Source: an uncultured Eubacteriales bacterium (GTDB taxonomy: Bacteria > Bacillota > Clostridia > Lachnospirales > Lachnospiraceae). From it: 6,790 bases of DNA. Below are positions 1-6,275 of this stretch, piece by piece. The translations under genes and the position numbers were made by a program. Below the pieces are notes generated by a model, which ran no database searches, was not told the origin of the DNA, and saw nothing but the letters and a program-made list of their open reading frames with translations. Location of the stretch: the NCBI GenBank assembly GCA_949297565.1, contig CASFUI010000116.1, positions 1 to 6,790 on the forward strand. Direction: 5' to 3'. Position 1 is the stretch's first letter, and each line of letters opens with the position of its first letter.

Positions 1-615
1 CATTATATTTCTGAAAAATACCATTGTGAGCGCGGCAAGCGGAGTTGTGACCAGGAAAAACAAAAATACAACCATACTTTTTGATACTGTGACGGCAAGC
101 GCGACAGAAATATTCAGCGCTATATTCAACGTACTTATCAATAGCTGTGTTGAAAGCATTTCAACCGCCTCAACGTCACGTATAATCTTAGACTGCAGAC
201 GTCCGGACTGTGTTTCTTTGTGATAAGAAATTGAAAGCTGCTGCAGCTTCCTCACCAGAGCTTTTCTCAGTCCGGTTTCCGCATATCTGGTCGCAAGCGA
301 CTTATACCTTGTATACATATAGTTAGTCGGAATATTCAAAAGAATAAGTCCAGTCATTAAACAGGTGTACAAAACCGTATTTGTATAGGTGTCCGGACTG
401 TGTGTCGTCACATCATTGATAATATTCGCCGTCACAATCGGCAGTACCCATACCGGGCAGTGCTTTATAAAAAAGAAAAACACTGCCGCAACGAATTTAT
501 GATAATTTCCCTTATACAATCTTATAAGAATAATGAGCGGATGTTTTCTGTGCCTTTTATAACACTCAATAAACCAGTTATCGACATCCAGCCCCTTTGG
601 TGCATGTAAATCCAT
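1..615 (-). CDS. Type I ABC exporter, N-terminal transmembrane part (partial, cut by left edge)
   Basis: The minus-strand frame from ATG at 615 is open to base 1, giving 205 residues with no stop. It matches the N-terminal half of a fused permease/ATPase exporter of the ABC_membrane (MsbA/MdlB/LmrA-like) type. A cytosolic N-terminus of about 40 residues precedes hydrophobic segments near 41-66, 79-97 and 160-200. The intracellular helix region at 105-155 holds the recognisable ISYHKETQSGRLQSK (128-143) and RDVEAVE (146-152) stretches, typical of the coupling helices that contact the nucleotide-binding domain. The ATPase domain would lie off the left edge, so Walker motifs cannot be checked. 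The start is supported by GAGG at 622-625, six bases before ATG, and a TATAAT box just upstream. The substrate cannot be told from this part; peptides, lipids or drugs are all possible. It follows the hydrolase operon on the same strand but appears to have its own promoter. Confidence 0.85.
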   Translation of the reverse strand, partial: MDLHAPKGLDVDNWFIECYKRHRKHPLIILIRLYKGNYHKFVAAVFFFFIKHCPVWVLPIVTANIINDVTTHSPDTYTNTVLYTCLMTGLILLNIPTNYMYTRYKSLATRYAETGLRKALVRKLQQLSISYHKETQSGRLQSKIIRDVEAVEMLSTQLLISTLNIALNISVALAVTVSKSMVVFLFFLVTTPLAALTMVFFRNIM

Positions 616-638
616 ATTTAACCTCACACTGTGTCATT

Positions 639-667
639 ATTATACCTGAATAAACTATTTCAAGTTA
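639..667 (-). promoter_or_regulatory. Probable promoter of the ABC exporter gene
   Basis: A perfect TATAAT -10 box reads on the minus strand at 644-639, placing a start of transcription near 632 and a very short leader of about 16 nt before ATG at 615. At the normal 17-nt spacing the -35 position (667-662, TAACTT) is poor. A better TTGAAA (663-658) is only 13 nt away, which is too close. The weak -35 coincides with an inverted repeat (656-676), so the promoter may depend on, or be blocked by, a bound regulator. The -10 is seen directly; the regulation is inference. Confidence 0.45.
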
Positions 668-676
668 TTTGAAATA
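656..676. repeat. Perfect 8-5-8 inverted repeat, TATTTCAA / TTGAAATA
   Basis: Left arm TATTTCAA (656-663), spacer GTTAT (664-668) and right arm TTGAAATA (669-676) form an exact dyad. It lies 3 nt past the GH28 stop codon and covers the -35 position of the exporter promoter. The arms are AT-rich, with one G-C pair each and no following T run, so it is a poor intrinsic terminator. An operator is the likelier reading. Confidence 0.5.
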
Positions 677-679
677 AAT

Positions 680-2233
680 TTACTTTATAATTTTATCGAC
701 ATTCTCAGCCACAACAGGCTCACCGTCACAGCCTGAAATATTCACATTTTTAAGCACCAGTTCCTTGACATTATTAACAATCATCCCCTGCTTTACCGCC
801 TCGTCACAGCCCAGCATCATAGCGGCAACTCCAGGTTTCGGATTTTGAGCATAAGAAAAATCAATATTTTCAAATGTCAGACGCTCAATCTTGCTCTCCG
901 GAAGACCATATATATACGTACCGGCAACATGGCAGTTCTTTGCCGTAATATTTTTAAATGTGAGACGTTTAATAGACGGAGTTCTGTCATCAACAGGCAA
1001 AGCTTCCCTTGAACCCACATAATTTGTCTTTCCGTCCGGGTCACAGAAATAGAAACTGTTTACAACAAACGGTGTCATAACATTATCCATATCAATATTT
1101 TCAAACGAAATATCATCAAGCACAGACAGTTTTCCTCTGCCTCGTCTTGTCTTAACTCTAAGCCCGCGGTCCGTATTCATAAAAAGGCAGTCGGTTATAT
1201 GCACATTTTTCACACCTGCGGCAATCTCACTGCCCACAGTAACTGCTCCGTGACCGTCTCTCATACAGCACTGTCTCACTGTCATGTCAGATGTAGGGAC
1301 CTGATATTTCTGTGCCATATAAATCTTTCCCGACTTTATGGCAATACAGTCATCTCCTACTGAAATATATGTGCCTAAAACCAGAACATCCGTACAGCTC
1401 TCAGGGTCAAGGCCGTCTGTGTTATGTGAATTGGCAGGATTCTTTATCTTGACGTCAATAAATTTGAGATGCTGGCTGAAATATGGATGAATTGTCCATG
1501 ACGGAGAATTCTGCACTGTAATCCCGTGCATTGTCACATTGCTGCAATGGTTGATAAAAAACAGACGAGGCCTCCATGCTATATTCCTGACCTTACAATT
1601 ATTCCACCAATTCTCAAAATTTGTATTTCCGTCAATAATTCCTCGCCCCGTAATCACAACATTCTCTACATTTATTCCGCATAAAATAGCTGAGAATGTG
1701 TCAAGAGGATTACCTTCCCATGAGCCGAGGTTATATTCCTCGCTCTCGTCATACGATTCAATCACACCCGGCAGAATAGGAAATTTTTCGCGGTCAGTAT
1801 AAGCAGACAACACAGCTCCCTCTGCAAGCTCAAGCGTTAAATCGCTCTTTAGGAAAACGCTTGACACCTTATATATTCCTTCAGGAACAAGCACTCTAGA
1901 TGCCTTAGGACATGCCATAATCGCGCACTGGATAGCGTTTGTATCGTCATGCTCTCCATCTCCGTACGCTCCGAATTCTCTTACATTTAATGTAACAAAC
2001 TCATAATCTGTATGGAATCTCACTGTGTTTGTCACCTGTCCGTCATATACGGCATAAATCTCATAATCTGTGTCAGGCTTTAAATCATATATAGACGTAA
2101 TAACCCTGTCGCTGTCCATTAATTTTTTTCCGTTTACAAATATCTCATACTCCTTATATGTATAATATTTTCCGGATTCCGTAAGCTCTACAACAGCGCT
2201 TCTCGCTGTATTTATGACTAATTTTAACTCCAT
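680..2233 (-). CDS. GH28 polygalacturonase-family enzyme with Fn3-like N-terminus, predicted cytosolic
   Basis: This 517-residue protein should hydrolyse alpha-1,4-galacturonosyl bonds in pectin-derived oligomers, most likely as an exo-acting enzyme. Residues 1-75 look like a fibronectin type III module. A right-handed beta-helix starts near 80 with VREFGAYGDGEHDDTNAI, the usual entry motif of the pectate lyase/GH28 superfamily. All GH28 active-site blocks are present: NTDG (271-274, Asp273), GDD (293-295, Asp294 and Asp295), GHG (327-329, His328) and RVK (359-361) in place of the common RIK. There is no signal peptide or membrane segment, so it should act on imported oligosaccharides, like other bacterial cytosolic exo-polygalacturonases. 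The start ATG at 2233 is preceded by AAGGGAGG at 2247-2240 with a 6-nt spacer and overlaps the end of the upstream gene by 10 bp, implying translational coupling. Family assignment is firm; exo mode and exact substrate (plain, xylosylated or rhamnosylated galacturonan) are inference. Confidence 0.93.
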   Translation of the reverse strand: MELKLVINTARSAVVELTESGKYYTYKEYEIFVNGKKLMDSDRVITSIYDLKPDTDYEIYAVYDGQVTNTVRFHTDYEFVTLNVREFGAYGDGEHDDTNAIQCAIMACPKASRVLVPEGIYKVSSVFLKSDLTLELAEGAVLSAYTDREKFPILPGVIESYDESEEYNLGSWEGNPLDTFSAILCGINVENVVITGRGIIDGNTNFENWWNNCKVRNIAWRPRLFFINHCSNVTMHGITVQNSPSWTIHPYFSQHLKFIDVKIKNPANSHNTDGLDPESCTDVLVLGTYISVGDDCIAIKSGKIYMAQKYQVPTSDMTVRQCCMRDGHGAVTVGSEIAAGVKNVHITDCLFMNTDRGLRVKTRRGRGKLSVLDDISFENIDMDNVMTPFVVNSFYFCDPDGKTNYVGSREALPVDDRTPSIKRLTFKNITAKNCHVAGTYIYGLPESKIERLTFENIDFSYAQNPKPGVAAMMLGCDEAVKQGMIVNNVKELVLKNVNISGCDGEPVVAENVDKIIK

Positions 2234-3267
2234 AATACGCCTCCCTTGCCGCGTCCATAATCCTGATATTCTCTGTTGCGCACCGCCTCACTGTAAACAA
2301 GTGCACAAGCTCCGACCAGCGTTGCTCCGTCTGCACTGTCAAATGAAACAGATGCTATTTCAGGCATTTTGTTATATAACATATCCGCTGCATACTCATA
2401 CTTTTCAGTCTGCAACGCCTTCATACGGCAGCCCTTAAAAACCGCATAAGCAAATATCAGCTCATATGATTCAGCAGTTCCGTCTCCACTAAAAGCATCG
2501 GCATCACCGCTGTATTTTACCTTCAAAACAGTCTTTACAGCCTCCTTAAAATAGTCCTGAAGCTTTCTGTATATCTCATAAAGTGCCTGGTCCATTACTT
2601 CCATTGTATCAATAAGAGCAGCACAGTAATAGCTTAAAAGCTCACACGCTTCTTTGATATCAGACACAGCTTCACCACCGCAGCCACATGTATTTTTATC
2701 ATTTCGGCAGTTACTCAAATCTGCCTTAGACGCAACATCACGGTAAAGACTTTCATGTATAGAGTTATATTGGGCAATAATGTCATTATAATGCTCTTTG
2801 CCTCCGTCTCTTGTCTCATAATTCATATAAAAAACCTGGCTGCAATATGTGTCGCAAAGACAAGCGCCATGCTCTTTATTCAGAAAATATCCGGCCTCAC
2901 CGCGCTTCTGAGTATTAAACTGCTCCGCCAGCTTCTTTGCCGACTCCGCGTACACAGGCTCGCCTGTAAAATCCTTAGCCGCATAACAGGCATTTCCCAG
3001 CATATAGTTGCATAAATCCTGCGAATCGCTGCCTGTAACCATACGATCCTCCTGCGCCGCTATATCGCTGTCTGCCAGAACACATCCGCATTTTTTCAGC
3101 CCTTCCACAAGGATATTTCCAAATTCTTCACTACCTGTTGCCGCCCAAACCTTTGCCGCACCGTTTAAAAGCAACGCCCTGTCCCATGTATCCAGCTTTG
3201 TCCAGTCAACAGATAAAAGCTTTTCTGCCAACGCCTTTTCAAATTCCAAATCTCTTTTAATCAACAT
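2224..3267 (-). CDS. Divergent GH105/GH88-like (six-hairpin glycosidase fold) protein
   Basis: The 347-residue protein resembles unsaturated rhamnogalacturonyl/glucuronyl hydrolases (GH105, as Bacillus YteR/YesR), close to the usual length. Visible landmarks in family order are: WDRALLLNGAAKVWAATG (28-45); DSQDLCNYMLGNACYAAKDF (81-100), matching the helix with the first active-site Asp; KKLAEQFNTQKRGEAGYF (111-128), matching the pre-catalytic helix; and CDTYCSQVFYMNY (138-150), matching the D-x-x-Y-M block, so Asp139 is the candidate acid. The C-terminus (ACALVYSEAV, then GRGKGG) also follows the family. Odd points: Asn130 seems to sit where the family has His, the R-G-N-G-W motif expected near 194-198 is replaced by CGCGG, and there are 14 cysteines including three C-x-C pairs (60/62, 136/138, 194/196). 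No signal peptide is seen. ATG at 3267 has AAAAGGAGAG just upstream. It lies 22 nt after the GH43 gene, in one operon. It may be an enzyme with altered specificity or a non-catalytic relative; the fold call is moderately sure. Confidence 0.62.
   Translation of the reverse strand: MLIKRDLEFEKALAEKLLSVDWTKLDTWDRALLLNGAAKVWAATGSEEFGNILVEGLKKCGCVLADSDIAAQEDRMVTGSDSQDLCNYMLGNACYAAKDFTGEPVYAESAKKLAEQFNTQKRGEAGYFLNKEHGACLCDTYCSQVFYMNYETRDGGKEHYNDIIAQYNSIHESLYRDVASKADLSNCRNDKNTCGCGGEAVSDIKEACELLSYYCAALIDTMEVMDQALYEIYRKLQDYFKEAVKTVLKVKYSGDADAFSGDGTAESYELIFAYAVFKGCRMKALQTEKYEYAADMLYNKMPEIASVSFDSADGATLVGACALVYSEAVRNREYQDYGRGKGGVLWS
2240..2247 (-). promoter_or_regulatory. Ribosome binding site of GH28 gene, inside the upstream coding region
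   Basis: AAGGGAGG reads on the minus strand with 6 nt to the GH28 ATG at 2233. It is made of the codons for the Gly-Lys-Gly-Gly stretch near the C-terminus of the GH105-like protein, so these bases serve both genes. This supports the ATG at 2233 and suggests that GH28 translation is coupled to the upstream gene. Confidence 0.75.
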
Positions 3268-3289
3268 ATTCTCTCCTTTTCACTGAGTT

Positions 3290-5242
3290 TTACAATGGCT
3301 TATAATTGAAAAAATCAAACTCGCCGTAAAGCATATCATCGCCGTGGTCTTTGGCTCCGTCCGAATATCCGCTTCCAAAATCACCCGCATACGCATACAT
3401 CCCCAGCATAGCGCCGGTAAACCGCTTGCCCTTTTTTAACCCCTCGTCACAGAGATAATATACATTCTCAAGCACATCCAGTTTAGTATAATTTTCACCG
3501 TCATAACTGAAAGAAAATGTCCTCTTAAGATAGTTAGTCTCAACCTTAAGCCAGAGCTCCGAACGGCTTAAATCTATTTCCACAGAATTTCCGTCCTTAT
3601 AGCCATCTACATACTCGGTCACCTTGAGTATATTTCTTGACTGCTCTTCCTGCGTTGCGAATACACCGAATTTCAAAAATGTATTCTCATCATAATAACA
3701 CGTCATTCCTGCATCCTGCCCCGGGTACAGCTTAGGCAGCTTTAGTTTGCATACTGCCTCAAACTTAAAATCCTGCTGACGCCTTAAAAGAATATTTCTC
3801 GCATGCATAGAATTTAAATCCTTACGGCTTCCCTTAATTCTTACATAGGAATTGTCAAGCGTAACTCCATTAGGCTCAGGTGCACGCGGAAATGTCCAGT
3901 CATAGCTTAATGAACTTCCGTCAAAGTCATCATCAAAGCTCGATTCCCATATGGTTTCTGGCAAATCAGGTTTAATCTGAAGTGTGCTTGGTCCGTTTAA
4001 CCGGTTTACGATAGGCCATCCGTCATCTGTCCACTCTATAGGGTCAAGGGCTGTCTCCCGTCCGAGTATGCTGTATCCATCTCCTATTTTGCGGCCGCAC
4101 AGATAGACCATATACCATTCGCCGTTCTGTGTCTGTACCGGCTTTCCGTGTCCGCATCTCTGTATAATCGCGCCCTCGTCGTTCTGTCTCATAATCGGAT
4201 TATACGGACAAGGCGTGTATCTTCCCATAAGCTCTCTGCTCCTTGAGACTGTAATTCTGTGCCCCGGGCCTGTGCCTCCCTCCGCCTCAAACAAATAATA
4301 ATATCCGTCTTTTTTCAGCAGATGAGGTCCCTCCGGAGCCCTCTTATAATCTCCGTAATATAAAAGCTGCGCTTCTCCCGTCTTTCTTGACGCATCCTCG
4401 CTCAGAGGAAAAATACGTGCCCCCCTGTTTAAAAGCATGTATCTTCTTCCATCATCATCGGTAAATATAGACGGGTCTATTCCGTCCTCATCTATAATTG
4501 CAGGCTTGCTGTATGGCCCTTCAGGTTTATCAGAACTTACTACTATCTGTTTCCTGTATACTGTCCCGTCGTCATTGAGACGATATGTAGCAGTTATGTA
4601 AAATCGACCTTTATAATATGAAATATCAGGCGCCCAATAGCCTCTTCCGCCCTCCAGCTCATCAAGAGCGGCCCATGAAGGCTCAGTAATTGCGTACCCG
4701 ATAATCTTCCAGTGAACTAAATCTTTTGAAACAGACACAGGTATACATGGAAAATACACAAAAGACGAATTAACCATATAATATTCATCTCCCACCCTGA
4801 CAATAGACGGGTCTGGATAAAATCCTGTTCTAATTGGATTTCTGTATAACTGTGAGTACTTTGCACCTATTTCCTGCTCAAAATACTCCAACAGTTCAAA
4901 AAATTTATTCTGATATGCAATATCAATCGGAGCTGATAAATTCAAATCACCGATAAGCGGCGACAATCCAACTCTCTCTATAAGATACCTGCAGACATCA
5001 ATACTTCCGGACATTGCAGCATAGTGAAGCATGCTGCGGTGCTCACTATCTGTTATATCCATACTTGCTCTCGAATACTCGACAATATAGCGCACTAATT
5101 TTAAATTTCCGGTTTTTGCCGAAAGCAGCGCCATAGGCACTCCGTTTTCATCTCTCTCATCTATAAGATTCGGCTCCTCCTCCAGCATACGCTTAACCTC
5201 ATCGATATTCTCAAGATAAATAGCATCCCTAATTGTACTCAC
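3290..5242 (-). CDS. Ankyrin-repeat / GH43 beta-xylosidase or arabinofuranosidase fusion, cytosolic
   Basis: Numbering is from GTG at 5242 (650 residues). Residues 2-130 form about four ankyrin-type helix pairs; the clearest is HRSMLHYAAMSGSIDVCRYL (68-87), with others at 2-31, 35-60 and 103-127. A GH43 five-bladed propeller follows, from NPIRTGFYPDPS (135-146): base Asp144, the second Asp256 in DGIDPS, and acid Glu304 in APEGPH. SSFVYFPCIPVSVSKDLVHW (159-178), YWAPDI (202-207) and the GHGKP histidine (His365) also fit GH43 beta-xylosidases. Residues from about 430 on form a beta-sandwich of the GH43 C-terminal type. There is no signal peptide, so it should remove xylose or arabinose from imported oligosaccharides. 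It heads the hydrolase operon behind its own promoter. The longer frame start (GTG 5248) leaves only 1 nt after the Shine-Dalgarno core, whereas GTG 5242 leaves 7, so I chose 5242. The ankyrin part probably mediates protein contacts; its partner is unknown. Confidence 0.92.
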   Translation of the reverse strand: MSTIRDAIYLENIDEVKRMLEEEPNLIDERDENGVPMALLSAKTGNLKLVRYIVEYSRASMDITDSEHRSMLHYAAMSGSIDVCRYLIERVGLSPLIGDLNLSAPIDIAYQNKFFELLEYFEQEIGAKYSQLYRNPIRTGFYPDPSIVRVGDEYYMVNSSFVYFPCIPVSVSKDLVHWKIIGYAITEPSWAALDELEGGRGYWAPDISYYKGRFYITATYRLNDDGTVYRKQIVVSSDKPEGPYSKPAIIDEDGIDPSIFTDDDGRRYMLLNRGARIFPLSEDASRKTGEAQLLYYGDYKRAPEGPHLLKKDGYYYLFEAEGGTGPGHRITVSRSRELMGRYTPCPYNPIMRQNDEGAIIQRCGHGKPVQTQNGEWYMVYLCGRKIGDGYSILGRETALDPIEWTDDGWPIVNRLNGPSTLQIKPDLPETIWESSFDDDFDGSSLSYDWTFPRAPEPNGVTLDNSYVRIKGSRKDLNSMHARNILLRRQQDFKFEAVCKLKLPKLYPGQDAGMTCYYDENTFLKFGVFATQEEQSRNILKVTEYVDGYKDGNSVEIDLSRSELWLKVETNYLKRTFSFSYDGENYTKLDVLENVYYLCDEGLKKGKRFTGAMLGMYAYAGDFGSGYSDGAKDHGDDMLYGEFDFFNYKPL

Positions 5243-5248
5243 AGGCAC

Positions 5249-5256
5249 ACTCCTTT
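5249..5256 (-). promoter_or_regulatory. Ribosome binding site deciding the GH43 start (GTG at 5242)
   Basis: AAAGGAGT reads on the minus strand at 5256-5249. Its GGAG core is 7 nt from the GTG at 5242 but only 1 nt from the GTG at 5248. The spacing favours 5242, making the protein two residues shorter than the longest frame. Confidence 0.7.
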
Positions 5257-5272
5257 CATATCTTTTTGTTTA

Positions 5273-5301
5273 AGTATAGCGCATTATCTCTGTATTTTCT
5301 A
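5273..5301 (-). promoter_or_regulatory. Probable sigma-A-type promoter of the GH43-GH105-GH28 operon
   Basis: On the minus strand TAGAAA (5301-5296, 4 of 6 to TTGACA) and TATACT (5278-5273, 5 of 6 to TATAAT) are separated by exactly 17 nt. Transcription would start near 5266, giving a leader of about 24 nt with the Shine-Dalgarno in it. It lies just downstream of a strong terminator, which fits the start of an independent unit. A pseudo-palindrome at 5300-5315 abuts the -35. Confidence 0.5.
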
Positions 5302-5334
5302 CATATTAATGCGTATAAACGAATATTTTTACCG

Positions 5335-5371
5335 AAAAAAAAGACTGACCTGCAATACACAGGTCAGTCTT
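5335..5371 (-). terminator. Rho-independent terminator of the ABC permease operon
   Basis: AAGACTGACCTG (5341-5352) and CAGGTCAGTCTT (5360-5371) form a perfect 12-bp stem with a 7-nt loop. Read on the minus strand the stem runs into eight T residues, ending at 5335. It lies 28 nt after the stop of the YtcP-like gene and before the hydrolase promoter. On the plus strand a T6 run follows the stem after a few bases, so some bidirectional action is possible, but no plus-strand gene reads into it. Confidence 0.92.
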
Positions 5372-5398
5372 AAATTTTTTAAAAAATCTAAAATTAAA

Positions 5399-6262
5399 TC
5401 ACTCTTTAACGGCGCCGATATTAACACCCTGTACGAAGTACTTCTGGCAGAACGGATAAATAATTGCGAAAGGCAATACTGCCACAATAACGGCCGCACT
5501 TGAAATTGTGTTCGGGTCAACCGAATCATCATTAGGAATATCACTATCCATAACCATGTTACGAAGCTTAATCTGGAAGTTGAACAATGCATTCTTATTG
5601 ATGTAAATCTTGAAGTTAGTATAATCGTTCCAGAACTGTACGGCAAACATCAAACCGATAGAAGCAAGAGCTGCCTTTGAAAGAGGAAGAACGATTCTAA
5701 AGAATATTCTCATAGGAGAACATCCGTCAATCTTGGCGGCCTCAAACAGCGCCTCGGGGATACCTTCAAAGAAGTTCCTCATCAATACCAGGTTATAAAC
5801 ATTAATTGACAACGGCAGAATAACTGACCAAAGTGTATTCAGCAAGTGCAGGTTCTTCATAACGAGGTACTTAGGAATCATACCACCATCGAAAATCATT
5901 GTGAAGAGCAGCATATACGCGAAGAAGTTTCTTCCCGGCATCTCCCACTGAATTAATACATAACCGCCTAATGTTACAAGAAGCAAACCGATAAACGTAC
6001 CAACTACCGTAACAAGACAAGATATACCAAATGGTCTGTACAATGCAACTCGAGTTACGATTGCGCGGTAACCGCCGAGAGAAAACTCTGTCGGTATCCA
6101 CTTAAAACCGTATGCTGACCTGGCATCAAAAGAATCAACAACAACCTTCCAAATAGGGAAAATAATTGCACATGAAATCAGGATAAAAATCAAGCCATTA
6201 ACAAGTGGGAAGATTTTAAATTTTTTCTTTTTCTTAGCAACTACAATCTGATTATCACTCAT
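5399..6262 (-). CDS. Carbohydrate ABC transporter permease, YtcP/LplC-type (CUT1)
   Basis: The 287-residue membrane protein is the second of a permease pair that brings oligosaccharides into the cell. A lysine-rich cytosolic N-terminus (KKKKK, 10-14) precedes about six membrane segments (near 18-40, 77-102, 113-130, 143-163, 198-215 and 254-277). The EAA loop that docks on the ATPase is clear: EALFEAAKIDG (170-180) followed by the IVLPLSKAALA stretch (190-200). FDGGMIPKYLVMKNLHLLNT (124-143) and the C-terminal FVQGVNIGAVKE (276-287) are typical of the YtcP/LplC group, whose Bacillus subtilis members include the rhamnogalacturonan uptake system YtcQ-YteP-YtcP. The start at 6262 has AAGGAGGG (6277-6270) with a 7-nt spacer, which overlaps the stop codon of the upstream permease. 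No ATPase gene is in the window; such systems commonly share an MsmX-like ATPase. The pectin-oligomer substrate is inferred from the neighbours. Confidence 0.95.
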   Translation of the reverse strand: MSDNQIVVAKKKKKFKIFPLVNGLIFILISCAIIFPIWKVVVDSFDARSAYGFKWIPTEFSLGGYRAIVTRVALYRPFGISCLVTVVGTFIGLLLVTLGGYVLIQWEMPGRNFFAYMLLFTMIFDGGMIPKYLVMKNLHLLNTLWSVILPLSINVYNLVLMRNFFEGIPEALFEAAKIDGCSPMRIFFRIVLPLSKAALASIGLMFAVQFWNDYTNFKIYINKNALFNFQIKLRNMVMDSDIPNDDSVDPNTISSAAVIVAVLPFAIIYPFCQKYFVQGVNIGAVKE

Positions 6263-6275
6263 TATCTATCCCTCC

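Noticed and set aside
26..609. Plus-strand open frames at 26-223 and 400-609
   Set aside because: They lie antisense to the ABC exporter frame, which has clear family motifs; they have no ribosome site and no recognisable protein features.
656..676. Inverted repeat as intrinsic terminator of the hydrolase operon
   Set aside because: The arms have one G-C pair each and no T run follows on the minus strand; an operator fits better.
2154..2342. Minus-strand 62-codon frame across the GH105/GH28 junction
   Set aside because: It overlaps two well supported genes in a third frame; composition looks out of frame.
1539..3286. Plus-strand open frames at 1539-1802, 2214-2438, 2755-3015 and 3008-3286
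   Set aside because: All are antisense shadows of the GH28 and GH105-like genes and lack credible starts.
5266..5290. CcpA (cre) site near ATAATGCGCTATAC in the hydrolase promoter
   Set aside because: Only about 5 of the 11 defined positions match the cre consensus.
5372..5390. AAATTTTTTAAAAAATCT as a second hairpin or regulatory repeat
   Set aside because: It is simple AT sequence in a 3' untranslated region with no G-C pairs; no function can be argued.
5309..6101. Frames at 5309-5503 (+), 5329-5646 (-) and 5871-6101 (-)
   Set aside because: They are out-of-frame shadows of the YtcP-like permease, and two of them run through the terminator hairpin.
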